A stretch of 41,980 nucleotides of DNA. It comes from UBA1731 sp045595285. Lineage in GTDB: Bacteria; Verrucomicrobiota; Kiritimatiellia; RFP12; UBA1067. This document shows positions 19,057 through 27,944 of this stretch, one piece after another (positions within the stretch are counted from its first letter, which is position 1; the number at the start of each line of letters is the position of its first letter). The notes under the pieces are model-generated. The model was not told the DNA's origin. It made no database searches and worked only from the letters and a program-made list of their open reading frames with translations. The stretch is from the NCBI GenBank assembly GCA_045595285.1, contig JAZOAC010000163.1, positions 1 to 41,980 of the forward strand, written 5' to 3'. A program made the position numbers and the translations under genes.

Positions 19057-20088
19057 ATGAAGGTTTTTGTTACTGGCGGTGCCGGATTCATCGGCAGCCA
19101 TACATGTGTCGAGCTTCTCAATGCAGGTCATGACGTTGTGGTTGTGGACAATCTCTGCAACTCGTCAAAGGAGTCACTGAAGCGGGTGAAGAAGATCACG
19201 GGAAGGTCTGTGACCTTCTACAAGGTTGACATCCGCGACGAGAAGAAACTGGACAAGATCGTTTCGAAGGAGGCGCCTTTCGACGCCACCATCCATTTCG
19301 CCGCCCTCAAGGCGGTCGGCGAGTCGACACAAATCCCTCTTAAGTATTACGAGAACAATCTTGGCGGCACGTTCACGCTCCTGAAGGTGCTTGCGGCTCA
19401 CGGATGCAAGAATATCGTGTTCTCATCCAGTGCCACGGTCTACGGCCAGCCTCCGTCCGTACCGATCCGCGAGGATTTCCCGACACCCGGCTGCACCAAT
19501 GCGTATGGTTGGACGAAGCTGATGATGGAGCAGGTGTTCAAGGATGTTCAGAAGGCCGATCCATCATGGAACGTGATCCTTCTGCGCTATTTCAACCCCA
19601 TCGGAGCGCACGAGAGCGGGCTTATCGGTGAGGACCCGGCCGGCATCCCAAACAATCTTCTTCCGTATGTTGCGCAGGTCGCAATCGGTCGTCTCAAGGA
19701 GCTTGCTGTTTTCGGCAACGACTATCCCACTCCGGACGGCACAGGTGTGCGCGACTACATCCATGTCGTCGATCTCGCGAACGCACACCTCAAGGCTGTG
19801 GAGAAGCTCGGAAAGGTTGACGGATACGGACTCAAGATCATCAATCTCGGAACCGGCAACGGCTATTCGGTGCTTCAGATCGTCAAGGCCTTCGAAGCGG
19901 CGTCAGGCAGGAAGGTTCCGTATGCGATCAAGGCGCGTCGCCCCGGTGACGTGGGGGAAGTGTGGGCGGATCCGTCGTTCGCCGCAAAAGAGCTTGGCTG
20001 GAAGGCCGAGCGCGGCATCGAGAGGATGTGCGAGGATCTCTGGCGCTGGCAGTCCATGAATCCGTACGGATTCAGGAAGGGTGATTGA
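19057..20088 (+). CDS. galE: UDP-glucose 4-epimerase
   Basis: 343 residues. Extended SDR fold: the NAD motif GGAGFIG (7-13), SSSATVYG (123-130), the catalytic Tyr150-x3-Lys154 (AYGWTK), RYFNPIGAHESGLIGEDP, and the C-terminal RRPGDV. It interconverts UDP-glucose and UDP-galactose, supplying galactose for surface glycans or for galactose use. It follows efp after a hairpin. It may supply the GT4 enzyme encoded just upstream, which is inference. Confidence 0.95.
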   Translation: MKVFVTGGAGFIGSHTCVELLNAGHDVVVVDNLCNSSKESLKRVKKITGRSVTFYKVDIRDEKKLDKIVSKEAPFDATIHFAALKAVGESTQIPLKYYENNLGGTFTLLKVLAAHGCKNIVFSSSATVYGQPPSVPIREDFPTPGCTNAYGWTKLMMEQVFKDVQKADPSWNVILLRYFNPIGAHESGLIGEDPAGIPNNLLPYVAQVAIGRLKELAVFGNDYPTPDGTGVRDYIHVVDLANAHLKAVEKLGKVDGYGLKIINLGTGNGYSVLQIVKAFEAASGRKVPYAIKARRPGDVGEVWADPSFAAKELGWKAERGIERMCEDLWRWQSMNPYGFRKGD

Positions 20089-20119
20089 CGGTTGGTGGTT
20101 GATGGATGGTAGCTGATAG

Positions 20120-20773
20120 ATGGATATTTTTGATCAGATACTGGAGAATCTGGAGCTCGAGAGGGATCTGGGGACGCGCACGGTCGAGATAGACCGTGCG
20201 CTTCTTGTCCCACCGTCAGCCGAACGGAAGACGAGTTCGCTGCAAGATCCGGTTGCTGCAGGAGAGGGGGCGAAAGCGTCCGCTGTTCCAGAGGCTTCCG
20301 GTAAAACAGTCGCAGTTTCTGTGTCATTGCCTCGGCGGGAAAGACCTGCATCGCCGATATCCGTCGCTTCTCAGAATCTGAAACAGGACGCCGTTCAGGT
20401 AGATGACGGCGTACCGGCGGCATCGGATTGCGACATGGCGTTCTTCACCGGGCGGCCGCTTTCTCCTGCGGGAATGGAGGCGATGGAAAAGGTCTTCGCC
20501 GCAGTCAGAAGGATCAAGCCCGGCGTCACCCTGTGCATCAACGAGGAGCGCAAGTCGAGGGTTTGCGTGCTTCTCGGATCCGATGCGCTGCTAAAACGGC
20601 TTCCGACCGCGCGGCCAGTGCGCGGCGACTGGGTCGCCGTCAATGGCGTGCCCGCAGTGATGACGTTCTCTCCGGATTACATCTTCTCCCATTTCCGAGA
20701 AGGTTCTCCGAACATGGAGAAGGCCAAGCGTGAAATGTGGAATGACATCAGGCTGGCGGTCGCGCGGCTTTGA
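20120..20773 (+). CDS. Protein of unknown function; C-terminal half resembles family-4 uracil-DNA glycosylases
   Basis: 217 residues, no signal peptide. Residues 1-100 are low-complexity and probably disordered after an initial helix (MDIFDQILENLELERDL). Residues 103-217 look like a shortened uracil-DNA glycosylase fold: DMAFFTGRPLSPAGMEAMEKVF where the family has its 'G-E-x-P-G ... G-x-P-F' segment, then SRVCVLLGSDALLKRLP like the 'ALG-x-x-A' strand, and AVMTFSPDYIFSH like the 'TYHPSYLL' motif, then a K-x-x-x-W-x-D-I helix. The catalytic and iron-sulphur cysteine motifs of active family-4 enzymes are absent, so activity is doubtful. The start has no clear ribosome binding site. It lies between galE and a membrane protein gene. 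Confidence 0.55.
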   Translation: MDIFDQILENLELERDLGTRTVEIDRALLVPPSAERKTSSLQDPVAAGEGAKASAVPEASGKTVAVSVSLPRRERPASPISVASQNLKQDAVQVDDGVPAASDCDMAFFTGRPLSPAGMEAMEKVFAAVRRIKPGVTLCINEERKSRVCVLLGSDALLKRLPTARPVRGDWVAVNGVPAVMTFSPDYIFSHFREGSPNMEKAKREMWNDIRLAVARL

Positions 20774-20816
20774 TGTCGCGGTGTGTTTCAGGCGTACAGC
20801 CGAAAGGATATGGGTC

Positions 20817-22577
20817 ATGAAAAGGCAATGGATGTGGTTCGTCGGTTTTACCGCACTGTTCTCCCTGGCGGTGGCGTATGTGTTCTGGGGCACATGGTCT
20901 CCGGACGTGACATTCATCCAGCCTGACTGTGCGATCGTTTTCCATCAGGATTTCTTTCTCAGAAAATGGAGCGAGTTCTGCGGCGGCGGTTCGCTGGTGC
21001 CGTGGGAGCTGCGCCATCTCCTTGGAGGTCCGTACGTATGGCAGGAACTCCAGTACGCCGCCGCGATGTATCTGGCCGCGCTTGGCGTCGTGTACTACCT
21101 GAAGGGGCGCGGTCTGCCGCCTCTTGCCTGCTACGGGGCCGGCGCGGCGTATGGTCTCATGGGGTACAACTTCACGCTCTATTCCGCCGGACACCTCGGT
21201 TGGTTTGAATTGCTCACGTGCGCACCGTTCTGTTTCGGGCTCATAGACCGCTGCGTTCGCAAGGGGCGTTGGCTGAACTGGATACTGCTCGGCGGTCTGC
21301 TCGCCTGGGGCGGGGTTCATCAGCCGGACATATGGCTTCTGTTCACACTGTTCTCGTTCGCATATGGAATGTTCTGTCTTTTTGCGGCCGTATTCCGGGA
21401 AAATGACGCCGTTTCCCGCCGCAGGGTTGTCGTGAGGGTCCTGTCGGGCGTGCTGGTGACGGCGGCCGTCATGGTGGCCGCTGGCTGGCCGCAGCTCTAC
21501 AATGCGGCGTTCGTCCAGACGGCCAACCGAGACAGGCAGATATCGGAGTCCGCGGGACAGATCCAGAATTCCGCCGGAAACGTCAAGGACTTCGCTGTGG
21601 AGAGGGAGAAACGATACGTGTTCTGCACAAACTGGAGTCTGCCGCCGGACGAGACTCTGGAATTCATTGTGCCGAATATCAATGGTGCCTCAAGCGATGT
21701 GCGCGTCACTCCGCGCAACCAGTACCGCGGACGCATCGGGATGCAGGTCGCGCCGGGCCGCTGGGCGCCTTATCGTCAGCATTCGCTCTACATGGGATTT
21801 CTCACGGTCTGCTTCGCATTCTTGGGCGTGTTGGGCATCATGCGGAGGAACCGTGATGATGGATTGGACGCATCCGGACAGCCGGGCAATCGCGCCGAAA
21901 TCATCTTCTGGTCGGCGTCCGCCGTCGTGATTCTCCTGATCGCGTTCGGCGCGTTCACTCCATTTTACAGACTGGTTTTCGCGCTTCCGATGGGCGACTA
22001 TATCCGCTGTCCCGTGAAGCTTGTGCATCTTGTCGAATGGTGCATGGCGGTGTTGGCAGGATTTGGTGCGGCCAATCTGCTCTCCATGCGCTTTGCCCGG
22101 AATGCGCACGTTGTCGCATCCGTGGTGGTCGGATTGCTTCTTCTGGCGAACATGTTCAATCTTGCCGCAGAGGACGCGAAGTTCTGCGCGGTGGATCCGG
22201 TGGATACGATTCGCATTACAGTAGCCAAGGAGACGGGCACTCCGTCCTTGGGGTTCGCCATGGATGCCGGTGCGCGTCTGGGAGAGGACGAGTACCTGTT
22301 TGCGGGCGGCACGGCATTCCGTGACAACACGGCGCTTAAGGATGCGCTGGCCAAGGGTTCGTATGCGCCGGTGTCATTCTGGAACTTCCAGGGCGGCCGC
22401 CTCGTGAAGACGCCCCGCGAACGCGCCGGATTCGCTCTGCTCAAGTCTTCCAGGCCGATGGCGAAGCGTCCTGAATGTACAATGGTCCCCGGCGTCGCTG
22501 CAATGATTTCTCTTCTGTCCTCTTGTGCGGTGTGCATCGCCGGATTCATGAAGTTGAGGAGTGCAAAGGCAAAGTAG
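20817..22577 (+). CDS. Multi-pass membrane protein, YfhO/GT-C-like
   Basis: 586 residues from the ATG at 20817 (AAGGA 20804-20808, 8-nt spacing); an earlier in-frame start would overlap the previous gene by more than 40 nt. About 10-11 hydrophobic segments: one at the N-terminus, a group between about 80 and 230, then a large soluble loop (about 235-325, SESAGQIQNSAGNVKDF), more helices to about 480, and a final one at 560-580. An acidic pair after the first helix (TFIQPDCAIVFHQDF) fits the first-loop Asp of GT-C glycosyltransferases, and the overall pattern resembles YfhO-type proteins. A role in transferring lipid-linked sugars outside the membrane is possible; the family call is tentative. 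Confidence 0.65.
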   Translation: MKRQWMWFVGFTALFSLAVAYVFWGTWSPDVTFIQPDCAIVFHQDFFLRKWSEFCGGGSLVPWELRHLLGGPYVWQELQYAAAMYLAALGVVYYLKGRGLPPLACYGAGAAYGLMGYNFTLYSAGHLGWFELLTCAPFCFGLIDRCVRKGRWLNWILLGGLLAWGGVHQPDIWLLFTLFSFAYGMFCLFAAVFRENDAVSRRRVVVRVLSGVLVTAAVMVAAGWPQLYNAAFVQTANRDRQISESAGQIQNSAGNVKDFAVEREKRYVFCTNWSLPPDETLEFIVPNINGASSDVRVTPRNQYRGRIGMQVAPGRWAPYRQHSLYMGFLTVCFAFLGVLGIMRRNRDDGLDASGQPGNRAEIIFWSASAVVILLIAFGAFTPFYRLVFALPMGDYIRCPVKLVHLVEWCMAVLAGFGAANLLSMRFARNAHVVASVVVGLLLLANMFNLAAEDAKFCAVDPVDTIRITVAKETGTPSLGFAMDAGARLGEDEYLFAGGTAFRDNTALKDALAKGSYAPVSFWNFQGGRLVKTPRERAGFALLKSSRPMAKRPECTMVPGVAAMISLLSSCAVCIAGFMKLRSAKAK

Positions 22578-22706
22578 CGGTGCGTGTACCACGCACGCAG
22601 CAATTACTTCATTGATCGCTACGCCTGAATACGCGCTTGGCGTGACATTAGGGTGTATAATGCACCTGTAGTTCGCTGCTGTTTGTAAATTGCGTATTTC
22701 TCCGCC

Positions 22707-22733
22707 TTGACAAAAAAAAAAGCAAGATATACT
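22707..22733 (+). promoter_or_regulatory. Promoter of the beta-helix operon
   Basis: A consensus TTGACA (22707-22712), an A-run spacer of 15 nt, then TATACT (22728-22733); a second TATACT follows at 22734. AGGAGG at 22765-22770 lies 7 nt before the ATG at 22778. A separate TATAAT at 22656-22661 upstream could be another start. The gap 22578-22777 holds nothing else visible. Confidence 0.5.
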
Positions 22734-22777
22734 TATACTTGTTTTTTCAACTTATTAGGTTCATAGGAGGCTTTAGC

Positions 22778-25357
22778 ATGACAGGAGAAAAAAGTGCATT
22801 CGGCAGATTGGCCGCATCTGCGTTTGCGGCGTTGTCGATAGGTTTTGTCGCAGTGGCGGAAGATGCCGCATCAGTACCGGAAGTGGTGTGGGTGAAGGCT
22901 GACAAGGCGGCGTTCGAATCGCAAGGCGTTGTCGGTGACGGCACCGAGGCGAATCCTTTCAACACCATTCAGAAAGGCATTGATACGGTTGCGGTCGGCG
23001 GTACGGTGAAGATTATGGCCGGCACATACGACTACGACGAACAGTTTGACGGAACGCATACCAACCGTGTGATAATCAACAAGCGGGTCATTCTTGACGG
23101 TGTGGATGGAATGGAAAAAACACATTTAGTTGGGAAACTTGTTTCAGGAACGGCGGCAAACGGGAATATAGGGTGTGGCTCAGCTGCCATACGATGCATC
23201 AAAATATCACAATCGGACGCTAACAATACCATAATAAGAAATCTGACATTGCGCAATGGCGGTGCTTCCGATGTGAATGATCATAAGGGATATGGTGGGG
23301 GGGTGTGCGGATCCTCTGTAAATTCTCGAGGTTCGGTTTGGGTGGTGGATTGCGTGGTGTCAAACTGCGCGGCAGTGATGGGGGGAGCCTTGAATGGCGT
23401 GTCTGCCGTTCGATGCAAGTTCATAGAAAACAGATCTACAGGTTATGGAGCCGCAATCAGATATTGCAATGCGATACACTGTCTAATGTACAAAAACAGG
23501 AAGCATGACAAAACGGGGGTGACATCTACAAGACCAGTCGTGGCATATTCATATGCAATCAATTGCACCCTTGTTGGAGGTTCTCAGTCAAAAACATGTG
23601 GTTTCGGTCGCGGTGCAAGTGTTTACAATTGCATATCCGTTGATAATTCAGGTGGAGCCATTGTGACGCCGCCCTCAAGTGAAGCAGTTTCCATGTGTTC
23701 CAATTGTTATACAGAATCCGTCCCTTTTGTTGATCTTGGTGAAGGGGATTATCGATTGGTTCGGGATTCGCCGACGATTGGCGGCGGAGACACGAAATTT
23801 CTTTCTTTGATTACGACACCTGACGATGTTCCCGTAAATATCGATTTGGCAGGCAATGAGATTGACTTGACTAAGGAGACTTGTGATATAGGGTGTTATC
23901 AACGAATCTTTGATTGGTATGTCGATGCGGAAAACGGTGATGACGGCAATCGTGGCAACAAGGCAGGTGCGGCAAAGAAGACATTGGCGGCAATAATGCC
24001 CTCGACGCTTCCCGGCGATACGGTTCACGCCGCCCCCGGAACATACGATGAGGGAACCATGACTACTGCCCCAAAGAGAATCAAAGCGCGTGTTGTGATT
24101 CCTGAAGGCGTGACATTGACCGCTGAAAAAGGACCGGAGGAAACATTTGTCGTCGGAGCGCCGGATGCGACGGAGTCTGGTGACGAACATGGATTCGGCA
24201 CGAATGCGGTACAGTGCGTCTTTCTTATGTCGGGAGCGAGGATCAAGGGATTTACAGTCACTGGTGGATATACATGGGCAGAAATTCCGGAAGGTTTCAC
24301 GGCGAGCAATAATAGGGGTGGCGGTGTTGTGGGCGCAGACCGTGACAATACATTCGCAGACGGCTGCATCATCTCCAACAATTGGGCTTATTACAGCGGC
24401 GGCGGCATTTATAATACTTCGGCAGTACGCTCCTGGCTTTTTGAGAATCATTCCATGTATCAGGGTGGAGCGATGCATAGCGCAAGCATTTACGGATGTG
24501 TCATGGACAAGAACTATACCGGATACTCTACTGGGACGAGGCCTTCTGCCTGCTGGCAGCACAAGGCAATCGTCGGTTGTACGTTGGGCGGCAATACCTA
24601 TACACATGACGGCGGAAGCAATGGCAAGGTGCTTACGGGAGAGGCGGATAATGCGATATTCAGCCATAACATTGTTTTGGGAGATATGGGGGTTTATTCG
24701 TCTTCGTCATACAAACTAACAGGAAGTGTTTTCAAATACGGTGTCGGTAACTGGGCAGGGAAACTTGATGAAACTTGCATAGTAAGCGCAGGTGACAGCA
24801 TCAAGCTTGATGAAAATTACCGTCCGCTTCCGGGAAGTGTCGGCGTTGATTGGATAACCGCCGAGCAGTTGAGCGAATCCGCAGGTGGCAAACTGCCGGT
24901 CGACAAGGATATTTCCGGATTTCAGCGTGTCATGAACGGCAAGGCCGACTGCGGTGCGCTCGAGGCCGATTGGCGCGGGGAATACGCGAAACTGCTGGAC
25001 GGCTCGGGCAGGCGCATCACCGTAACGGAGGCGACTTCCGCCGTCATCACCAATGCTGTCGGCGGCGTTTCGTCGATATCTCTCGGCGACGGCGAGTCGT
25101 TCGGACTGGAGTGGTGGAATTCCATGCCGTTTGCAAAGCGAGGCGGCAAGGTGTCGGTGACGGGAGCGGGTACGCTCACTATTCTGCGCAATGGCGCCAA
25201 ATTCGCCGCCTACGATGCCTCCGGCACGCCCGCGGAGTTCACCGTTCCGGTCGGCGGTGATGAGGCGTTCGACTTCACCTTCTCCTTTGAGGGCGAGGGC
25301 TCTGCCGACATCTACGGTCTTACGGCGGCAAAAGGTTCGTTGTTCACAATACGCTAA
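22778..25357 (+). CDS. Large secreted beta-helix protein with two DUF1565-like halves
   Basis: 859 residues from the ATG at 22778 (AGGAGG 7 nt upstream). A signal peptide (about 1-28) is followed by two similar halves, each opening with a 'G-x-x-x-N-x-x-x-x-T-I/L ... G-D-T-V/V-K-I-x-A-G-T-Y' segment (about residues 45-90 and 385-430), typical of DUF1565/pectin-lyase-fold surface proteins. Beta-helix coils with repeated C-x-V/I-x-x-N and GG steps follow. The last 170 residues form a Gly/Ala-rich beta domain ending KGSLFTIR. No catalytic motif is recognised; it is probably a surface or secreted binding or adhesion protein. The middle (about 23100-24840) is visibly more AT-rich than both ends. 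The next beta-helix gene starts 11 nt after the stop, so the two are co-transcribed. Confidence 0.8.
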   Translation: MTGEKSAFGRLAASAFAALSIGFVAVAEDAASVPEVVWVKADKAAFESQGVVGDGTEANPFNTIQKGIDTVAVGGTVKIMAGTYDYDEQFDGTHTNRVIINKRVILDGVDGMEKTHLVGKLVSGTAANGNIGCGSAAIRCIKISQSDANNTIIRNLTLRNGGASDVNDHKGYGGGVCGSSVNSRGSVWVVDCVVSNCAAVMGGALNGVSAVRCKFIENRSTGYGAAIRYCNAIHCLMYKNRKHDKTGVTSTRPVVAYSYAINCTLVGGSQSKTCGFGRGASVYNCISVDNSGGAIVTPPSSEAVSMCSNCYTESVPFVDLGEGDYRLVRDSPTIGGGDTKFLSLITTPDDVPVNIDLAGNEIDLTKETCDIGCYQRIFDWYVDAENGDDGNRGNKAGAAKKTLAAIMPSTLPGDTVHAAPGTYDEGTMTTAPKRIKARVVIPEGVTLTAEKGPEETFVVGAPDATESGDEHGFGTNAVQCVFLMSGARIKGFTVTGGYTWAEIPEGFTASNNRGGGVVGADRDNTFADGCIISNNWAYYSGGGIYNTSAVRSWLFENHSMYQGGAMHSASIYGCVMDKNYTGYSTGTRPSACWQHKAIVGCTLGGNTYTHDGGSNGKVLTGEADNAIFSHNIVLGDMGVYSSSSYKLTGSVFKYGVGNWAGKLDETCIVSAGDSIKLDENYRPLPGSVGVDWITAEQLSESAGGKLPVDKDISGFQRVMNGKADCGALEADWRGEYAKLLDGSGRRITVTEATSAVITNAVGGVSSISLGDGESFGLEWWNSMPFAKRGGKVSVTGAGTLTILRNGAKFAAYDASGTPAEFTVPVGGDEAFDFTFSFEGEGSADIYGLTAAKGSLFTIR

Positions 25358-25368
25358 GAAAGGTCAAT

Positions 25369-27405
25369 ATGAAAATGAAAAGTTCCATTCACGGCATGGC
25401 GGCAGTCTCTTTGCTGTCGGTTGCGGCAGGCTGCTTTCCGGCAAATGACAAAGCAGCGGAAAAGTCTGTCCCGGTCCAGCCGACCGAATGCAAGGTGTCG
25501 GAGGTCAAGGATGTCGAGCCGGCAAAGATGGTTAAGGTCTCCGATTTCGGATGGAATGCCGAAGATGCGACAGAGATTGTGCAGAAGGCGCTTGATTCCG
25601 GGGCAAAGCGCGTGGTGTTCGACAACAGGGGCGCACCGTGGATCGTCCGTCCGCTCAAGGCGCGTTCAAATACGGATATCGTGTTCGAGGACGGCGTTGA
25701 ACTTCTGACCAAGAAAGGCGAATTCCACGGCAAACGCGATTTTCTTCTTGATATGTCATACGTGACGAACTCCACGCTGACGGGGCTTGGCGAGAAGGGA
25801 GGCACGTTGCGCATGCGCAAGAGCGACTACCAGAAGCCGCCTTACTCGCGCAGCGAGTGGCGATACGCGCTGTCGCTTTTGGGTGCAAAGCAGGTAAAGA
25901 TAGAGAATATGTCGTTTGTCGAGTCCGGGGGTGACGGCATGTGTCTCGGACGCGATGCGCAGGATATCGTAATCCGCAAATGCCGCTGCATCGGCAACCA
26001 CCGTCAGGGCATCAGTGTGTGCAGCGCAAAGAACCTGCTTATCGAGGATTGCGTGCTGAGCAACACGAAAGGCACCGCTCCGGCGGCAGGTATCGACTTT
26101 GAGCCTGATCATCCCCGCCACCGCCTCTCCAATTGCGTCATGCGCAACTGCCGCATCGAAGGCAATGCAGGAAAGGGAATTGACATCTTCCTGCCTAATC
26201 AGAAAAAGTCTTCAGAGCCGATAGGCATCCGGATTGAGAACTGCCACATAAGCGGAAACAGCGCCGGCACGGAAATCACGGTTGGACCGATGGATTTCGA
26301 AACCAATGGACCGAAGGGATCGATTGTTTTCGCAAATTGCACATTCTCGGCCAATAAAGGCGGGGCGATAGGCGTCTGCCGCAAGCCTGACGATTTTACG
26401 CTCCGCTTCGAGGATTGCTCAATCACCAACGAAAAGCACAACGTGTGGTTCGCTAATTCTCGCTGGGATGCACCGATGCCGTGCGGGATCGTTTTTGACA
26501 ATCTGACGGTACATTGTCAGAACGGACAGGATTGGTATACTCCGAAACCGGTCGGACGTGGGCTCAACGCCAAGATACCGGCCAACATAACCGGCAATGT
26601 GACAATCGTGCGTCCCGACGGCGGTCGTGAGGAAAAGACGATTACGCAGGAATGGGCAAAGCGTACATTTGCGCTTGCCAATGCCACACCTCCGATGCGG
26701 ATTTCGGCTCTGCCATCGTTGAAGGATTGCGTTTTGCGCGATGCGAAGCCGGGTGAAATGGTTTCGCTTTCGCCGGTTGAACTGCTGTGGCAGCTTGAAT
26801 ATGTGTTTTTTGCCGAGCGCCCCGGAAAGGTCAAGTTCCGTGCGCGTCTGGTGTCGAAGACCGACGGCGCCAAGTCGGTGTCGCCCGGTAGGTTGTTGGT
26901 GAAGCGTTCGCTTTCGACAAATAAGAACATGTCCACGATCGAGCTTCCCGGTGCGGAATCGTTCGAGTTTGAGGTCAGCGTTCCCAGTCGCGGATTCTAC
27001 GTGTTGTCGAACAGGATTACGCATGCGCGGATATTGCTGGAGGCGGCCGACGTTCCGGTGGCGGTGTATGTCGGCGATCAGCAGCAGCTGGCGCTGATCG
27101 GCGATTCGAGGGAGCATTCCGTATGGGTGAACGTTCCGAAGTCCAGCAAGACGGTCGCCTTCGTGACCAAGGGCGGAAGCAACAGCAATCTGGGCGCGAA
27201 ACTGGTAAGACCAGACGGCAAGGTCGCATCGCAGAACGCTCAGATTGAAGACTGGACGGTTCTTCAGGAACATTCGCCCGCCGCAGGATTGTGGCGAATC
27301 GACATTTTGAAGCCGGAAAGGGGGCATCGCAAATATTTCTATCTGGATGTAACCGGTGTTCCCGGCCTTGTTTGGCTCTCGAAAGATAAGACGGTTGCGT
27401 TCTGA
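25369..27405 (+). CDS. Right-handed beta-helix lipoprotein, paralogue of the gene at 591
   Basis: 678 residues. The N-terminus (MKMKSSIHGM, hydrophobic run, VAAGC with Cys22) is a likely lipoprotein signal, so the mature protein would be membrane-anchored. The pectin-lyase-like fold starts at VSDFGWNAEDATEIVQKAL and runs through RSEWRYALSLLGAKQVKIENMSF, DGMCLGRDAQDI and HRQGISV to about residue 390. The C-terminal beta-sandwich region (400-678) matches that of the paralogue (YFYLDVTGVPGLVWLS against RFQIGVGGVPLVSTDP). Probably a carbohydrate-active enzyme of unknown specificity. AAAGG is 5 nt before the ATG. It is transcribed with the preceding gene. Confidence 0.82.
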   Translation: MKMKSSIHGMAAVSLLSVAAGCFPANDKAAEKSVPVQPTECKVSEVKDVEPAKMVKVSDFGWNAEDATEIVQKALDSGAKRVVFDNRGAPWIVRPLKARSNTDIVFEDGVELLTKKGEFHGKRDFLLDMSYVTNSTLTGLGEKGGTLRMRKSDYQKPPYSRSEWRYALSLLGAKQVKIENMSFVESGGDGMCLGRDAQDIVIRKCRCIGNHRQGISVCSAKNLLIEDCVLSNTKGTAPAAGIDFEPDHPRHRLSNCVMRNCRIEGNAGKGIDIFLPNQKKSSEPIGIRIENCHISGNSAGTEITVGPMDFETNGPKGSIVFANCTFSANKGGAIGVCRKPDDFTLRFEDCSITNEKHNVWFANSRWDAPMPCGIVFDNLTVHCQNGQDWYTPKPVGRGLNAKIPANITGNVTIVRPDGGREEKTITQEWAKRTFALANATPPMRISALPSLKDCVLRDAKPGEMVSLSPVELLWQLEYVFFAERPGKVKFRARLVSKTDGAKSVSPGRLLVKRSLSTNKNMSTIELPGAESFEFEVSVPSRGFYVLSNRITHARILLEAADVPVAVYVGDQQQLALIGDSREHSVWVNVPKSSKTVAFVTKGGSNSNLGAKLVRPDGKVASQNAQIEDWTVLQEHSPAAGLWRIDILKPERGHRKYFYLDVTGVPGLVWLSKDKTVAF

Positions 27406-27426
27406 CGGAGTTGAACGTTTCACGGT

Positions 27427-27457
27427 ACGGGCGCGGGATGGACGGTTCCGCGCCCGT
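27427..27457 (+). terminator. Strong inverted repeat after the beta-helix operon
   Basis: ACGGGCGCGG (27427-27436) pairs perfectly with CCGCGCCCGT (27448-27457), 11-nt loop, 22 nt after the stop codon. It is GC-rich and stable, but no T-run follows. Probably the operon terminator. Confidence 0.55.
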
Positions 27458-27486
27458 TGCTGATACAGGTATGGCATGACGGCATC

Positions 27487-27795
27487 ATGGAAAAGTCGAT
27501 TGTTTTAGCGGCGCTTGTCTTGTTTCAAGGTGTGGCCGTAAATGCGGCATTAAAGATAAATTCCGCGTCGGACAAGTGCAAGGCGCAGTGGTTCGAAGAG
27601 TTTGTGCCGATGGCGGACGGAGTAAAGCTGTTGGAGAAGGGTGATCGTCTGCGTGTGGATGTGTCCGGGGCGAGCAGAAGCTTTGCGCCGCATCCCAATG
27701 TGGCCGGCGATGCTTTCAGGGTTAATGTACCGCGAGTCGCGCACAATCAGGTGTTTGCCGGGGAGTCGGGCCTGATTTTGTTTGTGCATCAATAG
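27487..27795 (+). pseudogene. Internally deleted remnant of a secreted CocE/NonD-type hydrolase
   Basis: A 102-codon ORF with an intact signal peptide (about 1-20). Residues 33-48 (QWFEEFVPMADGVKL) match the opening of CocE/X-Pro dipeptidyl-peptidase (S15-like) hydrolases ('V-P-M-x-D-G-V-x-L'). Residues 49-102 jump directly to what looks like the extreme C-terminus of the same family: KGDRLRVDVSGASRSF, HPNVAG, then AHNQVFAGESGLILFV, matching 'G-H-R-L-R-L-D-I-S-S', 'N-P-N-T-G' and the final 'PS-x-L-x-L-P-V'. Some 450 residues with the catalytic triad are missing, without loss of frame. It could still be expressed as a small secreted protein but cannot be an active hydrolase. Confidence 0.6.
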
Positions 27796-27827
27796 GTGGG
27801 CGCTGAGCAAACTGAAACAAGGGGAAA

Positions 27828-27899
27828 GGGTCAGAGCTTATTGATATAGTAAAATTGATACAGTAGCCGAGTTTTTGGTATAATGTCCGCATGAGAAAG
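27828..27899 (+). mobile_element. RAYT-derived element, left end only (copy A)
   Basis: Begins GGGTCAGAGCTTATTGATA and carries two spaced TTGATA-x-AGT units, the TGGTATAAT promoter (27876-27884) and the ATG (27891) plus two codons of the transposase. It is nearly identical to the left ends at 32734 and 41660. Similarity stops at 27899, where it is joined to a LacI-type remnant. No matching right end was found before the hipB gene. Confidence 0.7.
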
Positions 27900-27944
27900 G
27901 AAAATCAAGACCCTTGCGGAGTTGGAGTGGGATTGGCGCAGTAG

